A stretch of 23,026 nt of DNA from an uncultured Eubacteriales bacterium (lineage in GTDB: Bacteria > Bacillota > Clostridia > Christensenellales > Borkfalkiaceae): contig USHO01000011.1 of NCBI GenBank assembly GCA_900554485.1, forward strand, positions 1-23,026, given 5' to 3'. The position numbers and the translations under genes were made by a program. Positions 5,332-14,358 of the stretch are shown one piece after another (the first letter of the stretch is position 1; each line of letters begins with the position of its first letter). Under the pieces are notes generated by a model. The model was not told the DNA's origin, made no database searches, and saw only the letters and a list, made by a program, of their open reading frames with translations.

Positions 5332-6516
5332 TCAGTCTCTGAAATAGAGATCGCGGGTATAAATTTTATCCGAAACATCCGCAAGGTCGGGCGTAAAACG
5401 ATTGGCGATAATCACGTCGCACTCGCGTTTGAATTGCTCTATATCCCTTATCACGCGGCTGTTGAAAAACGTATCTTCTTTAAGCGTAGGTTCGTATACG
5501 ACGACCTCTATGCCCTTTGCCTTGATTCTCTTCATCACGCCCTGAACGGACGACTGACGGAAGTTGTCGCTGTTTGCCTTCATCGTAAGGCGGTAAACCC
5601 CGACGATTTTCGGCTTGCGGGAGATAATCTGATCGGCGATAAAGTCTTTACGCGTCGAATTGGCGTCTACGATAGCCGATATAAGGTTCTGCGGCACGTC
5701 CGCATAGTTGGCGCGAAGTTGCTTTGTGTCTTTGGGCAGGCAGTAGCCGCCGTACCCGAACGACGGGTTGTTATAGTAATTGCCTATTCTCGGGTCGAGC
5801 GATACGCCCTCTATGATCGACTTCGTGTCGAGACCTTTAAGTTCGGCGTAGGTATCGAGTTCGTTGAAATAGGCGACCCTCAGCGCGAGATAGGTGTTGG
5901 CGAAAAGTTTAATCGCCTCCGCCTCGGTAAGCGCGGGATACAATACGGTTATATTCTCTTTTATCGCGCCGCCTTTAAGCAAACCCGCGAACGTCTCGGC
6001 GGCGTTTCTCAGTTTTTCGTCACCCTTAGGGCAACCCACTATTATACGGCTGGGATAAAGGTTATCGTAAAGAGCATGCCCTTCGCGCAGAAACTCGGGG
6101 CTGAACAGAATGTTTTCGCACGAATATTTTTTTCTGACGCTTTCGGTATACCCTACGGGAACGGTTGATTTTATGACCATAACCGCCTTTTTGTTTACCC
6201 TTAAAACCTGTTCGATAACGCTCTCGACGGCGGAAGTGTCGAAGTAATTTTTATCGGGGTCGTAATTCGTCGGCGCGGCTATGACCACGAAATCCGCGTT
6301 TTTATAAGCGGAATCGCCGTCGGTAGTCGCTTTCAGATCAAGCGGCATCGTAGCCAGATATTCTTCGATTTCCTTGTCGATTATCGGCGACTTCTTCGCG
6401 TTTATCATATCGACTTTTACGGGGATTATGTCCACCGCGGTAACTTTGTTTTTCTGCGATAAAAGCACGGCTATCGAAAGACCGACGTAGCCGGTGCCGG
6501 CGACTGCTATTTTCAT
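5332..6516 (-). CDS. ugd: UDP-glucose 6-dehydrogenase (nucleotide-sugar dehydrogenase)
   Basis: Oxidises UDP-glucose to UDP-glucuronate with two NAD+ in the cytoplasm, supplying acidic sugars to the polymer. The N-terminal Rossmann motif GTGYVG is at residues 7-12. KSTVPVG (about 116-122) and SPEFLREG (139-146) are typical of the family. The catalytic cysteine is Cys259 in GGYCLPKDTKQL. Total length is 394 residues, matching the short bacterial UDP-glucose dehydrogenases. AGGAG stands 8 bases before the ATG, and the start overlaps the epimerase stop by four bases (ATGA), indicating translational coupling. A related dehydrogenase acting on UDP-N-acetyl sugars (WbpA/TviB type) is less likely because the product fits the epimerase next to it. 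Confidence 0.9.
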   Translation of the reverse strand: MKIAVAGTGYVGLSIAVLLSQKNKVTAVDIIPVKVDMINAKKSPIIDKEIEEYLATMPLDLKATTDGDSAYKNADFVVIAAPTNYDPDKNYFDTSAVESVIEQVLRVNKKAVMVIKSTVPVGYTESVRKKYSCENILFSPEFLREGHALYDNLYPSRIIVGCPKGDEKLRNAAETFAGLLKGGAIKENITVLYPALTEAEAIKLFANTYLALRVAYFNELDTYAELKGLDTKSIIEGVSLDPRIGNYYNNPSFGYGGYCLPKDTKQLRANYADVPQNLISAIVDANSTRKDFIADQIISRKPKIVGVYRLTMKANSDNFRQSSVQGVMKRIKAKGIEVVVYEPTLKEDTFFNSRVIRDIEQFKRECDVIIANRFTPDLADVSDKIYTRDLYFRD

Positions 6517-7589
6517 TTATAAAACTCCTTATACCATGTTGCGAATTTTCTTAAACCGTCCCTCAGCGGAGTAGACGGCCTGAAACCGAAATCTCTTTCC
6601 AGCGGCGTAACGTCCGCGTATGTAACGGGTACGTCGCCCGCCTGCATCGGGACCAATTCCTTATGCGCGTCGAAATCGTAATCCTTCGGCAAAACTCCGG
6701 CCCGAACAAGTTCTTCCTGCAGAATCCCGACGAATTCGAGCAGGTTCTCCGGGTGATTATTACCTATATTATATACTTTACACGGCGGTACAGGCAAGCC
6801 GTCGACGCCGTTTTTTCGTTCCGGCGGACATTTCATGACGCGGGTGATACCCTCTACGACGTCCGCGACGTAAGTGAAATCGCGTTTGCAGTTGCCGTAA
6901 TTGAATATTTTGATTTTTTCGCCGTTCACGAGTTTGTTCGTAAATCCGAAATAAGCCATATCGGGTCTGCCCGCCTCGCCGTAGACGGTGAAAAATCTCA
7001 GCCCCGTACACGGAATATTATATAGTTTCGCATACGCGTGCGCGAAAAGTTCGTTCGATTTTTTCGTGGCGGCGTAAAGCGACAGCGGGGAATCGGTTTT
7101 ATCGTCCGTCGAATACGGAATTTTTTCGTTGCCGCCGTATACCGACGAAGACGACGCGTAGACGAGGTGTTCGACGCCCTTCGCGTTACCGTCGTAAGAG
7201 TGCCTGCACGCCTCGAGAATATTGTAAAACCCAATAACGTTGCTCTCTATGTAGACGTCGGGCGCGGTAATCGAATATCTTACCCCCGCCTGAGCGGCGA
7301 GATTCACAACCACGTCGAATTTGTATTCGGCAAAAAGTCCGTCTATAAGGCTTTTATCCGCTATATTACCCTTTATAAACTTCCATTTACCCGCAGCCTG
7401 CGGCGAATTCTCGATAAGAGACAGACGGTATTCTTTTATTTTCGGGTCGTAATAGTCGTTAAGGCTGTCAAGCCCGACCACCAGTTTGCAGTTTTCGTTT
7501 TTAAGCAGGCTACGGCACAGATTTGCGCCGATAAAACCCGCCGCGCCCGTAACGAGTACGGTTTTATTCGTCAATTCGTCGGTTTTCAT
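6513..7589 (-). CDS. UDP-glucuronate 4-epimerase (NAD-dependent, extended SDR)
   Basis: Interconverts UDP-glucuronate and UDP-galacturonate. It is an extended short-chain dehydrogenase of 358 residues, with the NAD-binding GAAGFIG at 15-21 and the catalytic Tyr172/Lys176 pair in YAATK. The stretch Y..SS.SVYGGN precedes the active site. Family-specific features are DYYDPKIKEYRL near residues 45-55, AAQAGVRYSI around 99-107 and GRPDMAYF, all shared with CapI/LspL-type UDP-glucuronate epimerases rather than with GalE. AGGAG is 6 bases upstream of the ATG. The gene sits between the galacturonokinase-like gene and ugd, whose product UDP-glucuronate is its substrate. Confidence 0.87.
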   Translation of the reverse strand: MKTDELTNKTVLVTGAAGFIGANLCRSLLKNENCKLVVGLDSLNDYYDPKIKEYRLSLIENSPQAAGKWKFIKGNIADKSLIDGLFAEYKFDVVVNLAAQAGVRYSITAPDVYIESNVIGFYNILEACRHSYDGNAKGVEHLVYASSSSVYGGNEKIPYSTDDKTDSPLSLYAATKKSNELFAHAYAKLYNIPCTGLRFFTVYGEAGRPDMAYFGFTNKLVNGEKIKIFNYGNCKRDFTYVADVVEGITRVMKCPPERKNGVDGLPVPPCKVYNIGNNHPENLLEFVGILQEELVRAGVLPKDYDFDAHKELVPMQAGDVPVTYADVTPLERDFGFRPSTPLRDGLRKFATWYKEFYK

Positions 7590-7632
7590 TATCGCTCCTT
7601 TTTATTCCGTCGTAATCGGATGCCGCGTCGTC

Positions 7633-8838
7633 TCAGTCGAGTCGGACGCCGTCGGCGGTGTGACAGACGTGCGCGCTGTATCTGCCTTTCATCTCTGGAA
7701 AGGCTTTCAGATATTCCCTTTCGACTTCTTCGAGAACGCGCTCTTCCTTTTCGGGGTCGATGATCGCCATACAGCAACCTTTGAACCCCGCGCCGGAAAA
7801 TCTGCCGCCGTATATACCGTCGACCGAACGCATTACCTCATACAGTTTGATAAGTTCGGGCGAGCCGGTTTCCCAATCGTTTATAGACGAAAGCCCGCTT
7901 TCAAACGACAGTCTGCCGAATTCTTCTATATCGCCGGCACGGTAAGCCTCCGCACCCGCCTCGACGCGCTTATATTCGGTATACCAGTGATTTGCCCGCT
8001 TTGCCCAGTTAGACGGAAGGCGGTCTTTATATTTAAGGTAGACCTCGTAAGGCACTTCTCTTAAATTCGTCTCTTCAAACTTGCCGTAAGGCAACCCCGC
8101 GTATGCTTTGAGCGCGTAAGCCGCGCTGCGGCATTCGTCTACGCGCATATTGAATTTAGAACCCGAAAGCGACCTTTCAAGCCCCGAAAAGAACACCGCT
8201 ATTTCAAACGGTTTCATATCGGCAGGGGTCGGGATGAGTTCGTATCCGCCGCTCTGTACGTCAAGGTACAAAAGTTTGTTCTTGCGGCAGTATACCTCGC
8301 AACTCTGATCGAGTTTTCCGCAAGCCACGCCGACGTATCTGTTTTCCGCCTCCTGCGAAATCTCTATCAGTTCTTTTTCTGCGAGCTTTATTCCGTTGAG
8401 TTTACCGAGAGCGGACAAGAACGTGATTATGACCGCCGCCGAAGAAGACAGCCCACCGATAGGCAACTCCCCGTCGATGACGGCGCAAAGTCCCGTTTTC
8501 AGCGGATACCTGTCGCCAAGAGCGATAGTCGCGCCGCGTAAATGATCCGCCCAGTCGTTCTGTTTCGTCTGCGGCGTCGCTGCGACGTGCCATTGCGCTC
8601 TTTTGGGGAATTGCAACGATGAAATCTCTATAACGCCGTTCTGCTTTGCGGCGTATGATATGTAAATGCCCTTATCTATCGCAAAGCCCGTGACTTTGCC
8701 TAGTTGATGGTCGCTGTGCGCGCCTATCGGGCATATTCTGTACGGCGTGAAAACCGTGTTTTCCGGCGGCTTTTTATATGTGTTTTCAAAAGCCTCCGCG
8801 GCGCGCGTTCCCGCGCAGGTCTCGTCGTATTTTATCAT
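7633..8838 (-). CDS. Galacturonokinase-like GHMP kinase
   Basis: Predicted to phosphorylate D-galacturonate (or a related sugar) at C1 using ATP. Length is 401 residues, galactokinase fold. Motif 1 reads RICPIGAHSDHQ (34-45) instead of the GEHTDY of galactokinases. Motif 2 is GLSSSAA (129-135), LDQS carries the catalytic Asp177, and motif 3 is GGRFSGAGFKGCC (344-356). The motif 1 form, the EEFGRL...SGLSSI segment (305-319) and the RFSGAGF.GCC ending strongly resemble plant galacturonokinase as I recall it. In galactokinases the Glu of GEHTDY contacts the sugar O6; its change to Ala fits a C6 carboxylate. GGAG lies about 10 bases before the ATG and the gene is 7 bases behind the GT2 gene. True galactokinase is the main alternative; no UDP-sugar pyrophosphorylase is nearby. 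Confidence 0.78.
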   Translation of the reverse strand: MIKYDETCAGTRAAEAFENTYKKPPENTVFTPYRICPIGAHSDHQLGKVTGFAIDKGIYISYAAKQNGVIEISSLQFPKRAQWHVAATPQTKQNDWADHLRGATIALGDRYPLKTGLCAVIDGELPIGGLSSSAAVIITFLSALGKLNGIKLAEKELIEISQEAENRYVGVACGKLDQSCEVYCRKNKLLYLDVQSGGYELIPTPADMKPFEIAVFFSGLERSLSGSKFNMRVDECRSAAYALKAYAGLPYGKFEETNLREVPYEVYLKYKDRLPSNWAKRANHWYTEYKRVEAGAEAYRAGDIEEFGRLSFESGLSSINDWETGSPELIKLYEVMRSVDGIYGGRFSGAGFKGCCMAIIDPEKEERVLEEVEREYLKAFPEMKGRYSAHVCHTADGVRLD

Positions 8839-8845
8839 TATTCTT

Positions 8846-9784
8846 TTACTCCGCCGCCGTTTTTTCGCTTTCGTAACGGCTTTTATGCGCCATAAGCCAC
8901 AACTTTGAAATCGGATACCCCAGCGTTACCAGAAAGCGCTTGTACCATGTGTCGACGGCTTTCATAACCGTTTTATATCCGACGCCCGACAACATCGCGC
9001 AACGCGACACGTCAAGCACGCTCAGCCTTACGTTTTTATTGAAGAACCACTCGTCGAAAAGCGTGTTTACATAGAACACGTTCGCATAGTAATGCGACTT
9101 GTAATACTTTCCGCCGTGCGTACCCCTTCTGGTAAGTGCGTCGGGGGATTCTTCGTGATAGACCCCGTACACGTCGTTGACGCAATACTGGTCGTATTTT
9201 CTGTTTATCGTTTCCCACACCGTGTTTTCGGGTACGAATTTTACGTCGGGATATTCCGGAAAGGGATATTGAATATGTATCGCCACCTTTCTGCAACAGT
9301 GCTTTTCGCCGTCGCATTTAAGTATGCGTTTCCTCTGCTTTCTGCCTTTCAGTTTGTTTATGCCGTCGGGATACGGCGTACCGACGATTTTACCTGTAAG
9401 CGAACTGACCTCGCGCCCCGAAACGCACCAGAACCGATCGTAATCTTCTTTCGGAATCGAACGCCACGTCGCAAGCATTTTTTCTACGGCGTCGGGTACC
9501 AGTTCGTCGTCGGAATCGCACGTTACGACGTATTCCGTCCTTAGTAGCGGATACGAAAAATTGACCGCCGTATGCCTGCCGCCGTTTTTCTTTTTGTAAT
9601 ATCTTATTTCAAAATCGGCTTGTTTTACAAAAGATTCGACGAGTTCTTCGGTATTGTCGGTTGAGCCGTCGTCTATGATCAGCCATTCAAAATCCTTCGA
9701 CGTCTGTTTCATAAGACTGTCGAATGCCCGCGTCAAAGTCTTTTCACGGTTGTACGTCGGTGTGAACACCGTCAGCGTTTTCAT
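8846..9784 (-). CDS. GT2-family glycosyltransferase
   Basis: Inverting glycosyltransferase with a GT-A fold, 312 residues. The N-terminus MKTLTVFTPTYNR is typical, followed by IIDDGSTDNTEELV (DDGS at 38-41) for nucleotide binding. The metal-binding acidic motif is CDSDDE (89-94). There is no long C-terminal membrane domain, so it acts at the inner face of the membrane on a lipid-linked sugar. The ATG is preceded by AGGAG at 7 bases and lies inside the end of the flippase gene (41-base overlap), pointing to coupled translation. Donor and acceptor cannot be read from the sequence; it probably adds one side or backbone residue of the repeat unit. Confidence 0.88.
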   Translation of the reverse strand: MKTLTVFTPTYNREKTLTRAFDSLMKQTSKDFEWLIIDDGSTDNTEELVESFVKQADFEIRYYKKKNGGRHTAVNFSYPLLRTEYVVTCDSDDELVPDAVEKMLATWRSIPKEDYDRFWCVSGREVSSLTGKIVGTPYPDGINKLKGRKQRKRILKCDGEKHCCRKVAIHIQYPFPEYPDVKFVPENTVWETINRKYDQYCVNDVYGVYHEESPDALTRRGTHGGKYYKSHYYANVFYVNTLFDEWFFNKNVRLSVLDVSRCAMLSGVGYKTVMKAVDTWYKRFLVTLGYPISKLWLMAHKSRYESEKTAAE

Positions 9785-11240
9785 CTTTTTCTCCTTTCTG
9801 TCTCTTTATAAGCCCTTTAAGGAATTCCCTTTCGGGTCTGAACGCAAGCGCGACGCCGAAGTATACGACTACGCATATTACGATAGACAAAATCTGCCAC
9901 CATACTTTGCCCGATACGAGTTGCAACAGCAGCGCGACGCCGCTCATCACCCCGGCGGATATAATCGAAACGCCCGCCGAACCTATCATTTTTACGGCGG
10001 AAATTTTATATCTGAAAGTCAGCATCAGCATATCCGCGATTACCGGACAGAGTCTTACGAAACAACTGACTATGCAAAGCGTCCTGTAATCCTGCCCTAC
10101 GCCCCACAATATCGTCGGAACGTAAATCGCTATATACCCGAGTTGCAGAACGAACGATATTATCGGTTTACCGGTACTTCTGTAAACTTCGGACGCTATA
10201 TTGCTGAAAGTAATGGTTATCGCGCTGAAAATCGCCCATAAACCGACGAAAAATCCCGCCTCCGCCCACTGACTTCCGAGCAGTATTCTTACGACAAGAT
10301 CCCTGTACAAAAACATTCCCGCGCCCATCGGGATAACGAGCAGCGAAACGCCTTTTATAAAAGAAAACACGGTATTACGGAACTTTTCTTCGTCGCCTGC
10401 GCAACGCGACAGCGCGGAAAACAATACCGACGTGATCGACGCCGTTATAAGGCTCATATACGAATTTACCGTAGACATCGACGTCTTATACAACCCGAGA
10501 TAATACGAATCGAGCTTGTTTGAAACAATGAAGATACCCGCCTGCCCCGCGAACCATATGGAAAGCGTTTCGAGTAAGTTCCACAGGCTGAACGGCAACA
10601 TTTTTTTCAGCCGCGCGAAACTGAAATAGAATTTGGGTTTCCACTTCGATATAATTGTCAGCAAAAGCGAAGTCGCGAATTGCTGAGCGAGCGTACCCCA
10701 TACCAGCGCCCAGTAGTTTTTAAGTATAAGCGCAAGCGGAATGGTTACGAAAAACGGCATTATCGCGCCCGTAACGCGGACGTAAAACAGGGGTTTGAAA
10801 TTCATCGCCCTTTTGTATCGCGCCGTAGCCGTACTCGAAAAAGTCGTAAAGATAACCGACAGACCCGCCGCCGCGATACCCATGTATTCGTCTTTACAGC
10901 CTACGAATTCCGCAAGCGGTTTTTTGAAAAAGAATATGACGCAGTAAATCGTCAGCGCAAGCGTCAGATTAGACCAGAACGCAACGTTCGTACCATTGTC
11001 CAGTTCTTCGTCGGATTCGTATTCGTGCTGTATTATAAACCGCTGAAACCCCGCATCGGTAAATATGTCGGCAAAACTCGTGATTATGGTAATCGCCGCG
11101 ACGACTCCGAACGCCTCGGGCGTAAGAAGTCGCGCCAGCACCATATTGACTATCGGCGTGGCGAGTTTCGCCATTATTTCTGCAAACGTCGACCATTTCG
11201 TCGCGTTAAGCACTCTTTTTGCGGTAATCTTTTCGCTCAT
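9744..11240 (-). CDS. wzx: Wzx-type repeat-unit flippase (MOP family)
   Basis: Polytopic membrane protein of 498 residues from the chosen start, the usual size for polysaccharide flippases. It moves undecaprenyl-diphosphate-linked repeat units across the membrane. It begins SEKITAKRVLNATKWSTFAE and continues with the TPEAFG..A....F..IFTDAGF pattern of the polysaccharide-biosynthesis (Polysacc_synt_3/WzxC-like) group, then about 12-14 hydrophobic segments to about residue 480. A longer reading from 11288 exists, but the ATG at 11240 has GGAG 8 bases upstream and overlaps the preceding stop (ATGA), so it is preferred. The 3' end overlaps the GT2 gene by 41 bases. Confidence 0.88.
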   Translation of the reverse strand: MSEKITAKRVLNATKWSTFAEIMAKLATPIVNMVLARLLTPEAFGVVAAITIITSFADIFTDAGFQRFIIQHEYESDEELDNGTNVAFWSNLTLALTIYCVIFFFKKPLAEFVGCKDEYMGIAAAGLSVIFTTFSSTATARYKRAMNFKPLFYVRVTGAIMPFFVTIPLALILKNYWALVWGTLAQQFATSLLLTIISKWKPKFYFSFARLKKMLPFSLWNLLETLSIWFAGQAGIFIVSNKLDSYYLGLYKTSMSTVNSYMSLITASITSVLFSALSRCAGDEEKFRNTVFSFIKGVSLLVIPMGAGMFLYRDLVVRILLGSQWAEAGFFVGLWAIFSAITITFSNIASEVYRSTGKPIISFVLQLGYIAIYVPTILWGVGQDYRTLCIVSCFVRLCPVIADMLMLTFRYKISAVKMIGSAGVSIISAGVMSGVALLLQLVSGKVWWQILSIVICVVVYFGVALAFRPEREFLKGLIKRQKGEKDENADGVHTDVQP

Positions 11241-12154
11241 AAAGTCTTCTCCGGCAAGACTATGGTTTCGCCGAGTTTTATATCCCATTCGGCAGGTTCG
11301 ATTTTATCGAAACCGCTGCCGTCGAAAAACGTCAGTTCTCCGAAGTAGATTTTTCCGTTTGCCTCGTAAAAATCGACCCTCAGTTCGGGTACGCCTGCGG
11401 ACAAAACCGCCGCCAGTTCTTTCATCTTTTCAAATCCCGCGGGTTTTTCGGGCAGCGCGTCCGCATGCGGATACCCCCAGGTAAAATCGAGAGTATTGAA
11501 ATCGGTATCGAAATAATCCGCCGTCGTTCTGCCCTCTGCCCTCCCTCCGTTTATCATGATAACGCGCGGCTTGCCGCCGATGCAGTAAAACTTGTAATCT
11601 CTCAGTTCTCTAAGTTTTTCGTCTTCGACGAATTCTTCGGCGATAATTCTTCTTTCTACGTTTTTATACGGCCATTCTCTGCCGTGCAGGTAATAATTCT
11701 CTTTCAACCCGTCGGCAAGTCCCTTTCGTACGGCTTTTTCGTCCAGCGCGGATTTATCCTTGCAGATGTACATTCCTCTGCCGGAATTATGGTTACATTT
11801 GAGAACGAACCTGTCGGGCAACGCCGAAAAGTCGATTTCGTCGGGAGTCTTCCACACTCCCAAAAGCGGAATAAGATATTCTTCGCCTATTCTTCCGGCG
11901 ACGAAATCGCGGACTTTGTATTTATCGACCATAGTCGTATACACGTCCTTGCGGTCGTAAAGTTTAAGCCACTGCAACTTCTCGTTATACGTCCGCGGAG
12001 CGTCCAGATCGAGGTTCTCGCCGAGTTCGGCTCTGAACATTTTCTTTATGTATTCTTCGTCGGGCATATTATCGTATCTGCCGAGATTGGCGTTCACCGT
12101 AAAACGATAATTTTTATCCGTGATATATTTGAATATTTTTTTTACAAATCCCAT
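11237..12154 (-). CDS. TupA-like ATP-grasp amidoligase
   Basis: A 305-residue protein of the TupA-like ATP-grasp family (PF14305), named after the teichuronopeptide biosynthesis protein. Such proteins are thought to form amide bonds, for example between amino acids and uronic acid carboxyls, but are often annotated as glycosyltransferases. Visible features are TYNEKLQWLKLYDR (about 54-68), the ATP-grasp lysine region FVLKCNHNSGRGM (about 116-128), the acidic AEEFVEDE (about 171-178) and the metal site region RVDFYEANGKIYFGELTFFDGSG near the C-terminus. GGAGG is 6 bases before the ATG. The gene overlaps wzx by four bases. Its place among uronate-making genes supports a role in amidating uronates, which remains inference. 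Confidence 0.8.
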   Translation of the reverse strand: MGFVKKIFKYITDKNYRFTVNANLGRYDNMPDEEYIKKMFRAELGENLDLDAPRTYNEKLQWLKLYDRKDVYTTMVDKYKVRDFVAGRIGEEYLIPLLGVWKTPDEIDFSALPDRFVLKCNHNSGRGMYICKDKSALDEKAVRKGLADGLKENYYLHGREWPYKNVERRIIAEEFVEDEKLRELRDYKFYCIGGKPRVIMINGGRAEGRTTADYFDTDFNTLDFTWGYPHADALPEKPAGFEKMKELAAVLSAGVPELRVDFYEANGKIYFGELTFFDGSGFDKIEPAEWDIKLGETIVLPEKTL

Positions 12155-12180
12155 TTTTACCTCCGATTGCCGACATTACG

Positions 12181-13254
12181 TCATTGCCAGAAAAAGACGA
12201 ACGGACAAATGTGTTTGTTGCCGTAAAACGACATCGTTATCGTGATTATCAGCAACGCGAGCGTCAACGCCACGCGGATGTAATACCGCCACTTGTCGTC
12301 GAAACACTTTTCCAGCCAGGACGGAAGAGTTATCGTAAGATATACCGAAAAATACGTTACCGCCCTTGCCGTAAGCGCGAAAAATCTCGCCAGAGACACC
12401 TCTATGACACACAGGCACAGACACATGAGCGAAAGCCTTTCGCAAGGAGTTTTTTTCTTTTCAAAATAACCGAATACCTGCGTCGCTATAAGTATAGAGC
12501 AGAATACGAAGAACATAAAGAACGAATCATCGGGCGATGTGCGATAATTTTCGATGTTGTCGAAATAGAAATGATACCTTTCGATGAGTTCGAATATCGG
12601 TTTCATCAGAATTTCGCCCACCGGCAACGCTACGGCGGCGATAAGTATCGCCCATTTTATCTGTCTGCGGTTTATGAACGCGTACAGGAAGTACGTTACC
12701 ATCCACACGAACGCCGTCATATGGAACGAACCGGCTATACACGTTACGACGACGAAAGATACGGGTTTGCGTTTCAATATCAGCGGAACGGTGGTAAGGC
12801 ATAAAGACAAAGCGATCATCTGCCTGAATATACCGAGGCTGTAATAAAACATATTGAACGCGAAATATACAAGTATACTTATTTCGGGGTGTTCCGAATA
12901 CTTATACACGAACACGAAAAACGGAATATATATAACCGCCGCGACGGCAAACAGATATCCTGTTTCGTTCATGCCGGTAAACGCGCAGAAATTCTGAAAA
13001 ATCTGATAGCCGTATTCAAAGCCTTTCGGTTCCAGCTCGAATATGCCGAAAAAAGTTATGCCTTTCTTTTCGAGAAACCGATCGAGATACGTCCTCGTAT
13101 CCGACCCGACGTCGTATCCCCTCAGCCCCGTAAGCAGAAAGAGTTCGACGAAACACAGAAAGACGAATATCGCTTTTCTTTTTTTACTTTTTCGCGCGTC
13201 TATAAGTTCGCTCTGCCAAAGCACAGCGATAAGATAAGCAACGTATGCAACCAT
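12181..13254 (-). CDS. epsG: EpsG/Wzy-like polysaccharide polymerase
   Basis: Integral membrane protein of 357 residues with about ten hydrophobic segments. The motif GLRGYDVGSDTRTY (about residues 43-56) is the hallmark of the EpsG family, whose members join lipid-linked repeat units at the outer face of the membrane in Wzx/Wzy-type pathways. The FYYSLGIFRQMIALSL segment further on is also typical. The start at 13254 has no strong ribosome binding site; the upstream gene ends 9 bases before, so re-initiation is likely. It is the only polymerase candidate in the operon. Confidence 0.85.
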   Translation of the reverse strand: MVAYVAYLIAVLWQSELIDARKSKKRKAIFVFLCFVELFLLTGLRGYDVGSDTRTYLDRFLEKKGITFFGIFELEPKGFEYGYQIFQNFCAFTGMNETGYLFAVAAVIYIPFFVFVYKYSEHPEISILVYFAFNMFYYSLGIFRQMIALSLCLTTVPLILKRKPVSFVVVTCIAGSFHMTAFVWMVTYFLYAFINRRQIKWAILIAAVALPVGEILMKPIFELIERYHFYFDNIENYRTSPDDSFFMFFVFCSILIATQVFGYFEKKKTPCERLSLMCLCLCVIEVSLARFFALTARAVTYFSVYLTITLPSWLEKCFDDKWRYYIRVALTLALLIITITMSFYGNKHICPFVFFWQ

Positions 13255-13263
13255 ACCGACCGT

Positions 13264-14355
13264 TTATTCCCCGAATATCGCGCGGACGAACTCGTCCGTC
13301 GCCGATTTAATATCATATCCCGCCAGACGGAAAGCCTCCGCCTGCGATTTTCTCTCTTTATCGATTCCGACCGCCTCTTTCGCCCATACTTCCGGGCTGT
13401 CGGACAGCGGCAGAAATTTTACCAGACCCGTTATGTCCGCCTCTTTGGTAACGGCATCGGATACGACGCATTTAAGCCCGGTGGATTCCGCCTCTATAAC
13501 GGTATTGGGCATACCCTCGTAAAACGAAGGAAAAACGAACACGTCCGCCGCGGACAAAATCGCGGGAATGTCCGTTCTTACGCCCGTGAATATAACCGAA
13601 TCCGCAAAACCGAGCGAGGCGGCTTTGTCGCGGATTTCTTTTTCCAGTTCGCCCTTGCCGACAAGCATAAGTTTCGCGTCGGGCTTGTCCTGTTTTATCC
13701 GCCCGAACACGTCGAGCAGGAACGCGTGATTTTTCTGCGTCGAAAATCTGCCGACGTGACATACCAGCAGTTCGTCTCCGACGCCGAATTCGTTACGCAA
13801 CTTTTCCCTCGCAGTCGTGTCAAATTTATAGACCGACGTATCGACGGCGTTTTTAATAATCGTGACTTCGCCTTTATCGTACGCTCTTTTGCCGAAAGTA
13901 TAAATTGCCGCGAGATCCGACGGCGCGAGTTTTACCCGGGCATATCTGCCGTACAGTATCTTGCCGATACGGTGAGCCATATACGCCTTTATACCCTTGC
14001 CGTCGCCCGAATTCGACGACCTTGCGGCAAGCACTTCGGCCCCCGCGGACTTCGCGATTTTAAGGTCCATCAACCCCATCGCGGAAGAGGTGATTCTCAT
14101 AACGTACCTGTACCCGCCGTCGCGCACGACCGCAGCCAGACCTTTACGGAATTCCTTCAGGTTTTCGGATTTTGACGGAATAACGTATATCTTTCCGCCC
14201 AAGGACTCTATTTCGGGCGCGTAAAAGTTTTCTTTATTGTTCACGCAGAAATCGAGCGAATATTTTTCGCGGTCGAGCGTGCGGAATATTTTCATAAGAA
14301 AAGTTTCCGCTCCGCCGACGTTCATTCCGCTTAAAACGCACAGCAGTTTCTTCAT
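13264..14355 (-). CDS. GT4-family glycosyltransferase (EpsF-like)
   Basis: Retaining GT-B glycosyltransferase of 363 residues. The N-terminal domain begins with SGMNVGGAETFLMKIF (9-24), a nucleotide/acceptor loop typical of EpsF-type enzymes. The C-terminal domain carries VGRFSTQKNH (201-210) and the catalytic EX7E motif in FYEGMPNTVIEAE (Glu280, Glu288), followed by the usual LPLSDSPEVWA segment. No membrane segments, so it works peripherally at the cytoplasmic membrane. It is 3 bases behind the preceding GT4 gene and has no clear ribosome binding site, suggesting coupled translation. Sugar specificity is not readable. Confidence 0.88.
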   Translation of the reverse strand: MKKLLCVLSGMNVGGAETFLMKIFRTLDREKYSLDFCVNNKENFYAPEIESLGGKIYVIPSKSENLKEFRKGLAAVVRDGGYRYVMRITSSAMGLMDLKIAKSAGAEVLAARSSNSGDGKGIKAYMAHRIGKILYGRYARVKLAPSDLAAIYTFGKRAYDKGEVTIIKNAVDTSVYKFDTTAREKLRNEFGVGDELLVCHVGRFSTQKNHAFLLDVFGRIKQDKPDAKLMLVGKGELEKEIRDKAASLGFADSVIFTGVRTDIPAILSAADVFVFPSFYEGMPNTVIEAESTGLKCVVSDAVTKEADITGLVKFLPLSDSPEVWAKEAVGIDKERKSQAEAFRLAGYDIKSATDEFVRAIFGE

Positions 14356-14358
14356 ATA

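Noticed and set aside
11238..11288. Upstream start for wzx at 11288
   Set aside because: The ATG at 11240 has a good ribosome binding site and an ATGA overlap with the previous gene; the extra 16 residues do not resemble flippase N-termini.
12889..14175. 428-codon open frame on the + strand
   Set aside because: It lies opposite the EpsG-like and GT4 genes, is rich in Arg, His and Phe as expected for a shadow frame, and shows no family motif.
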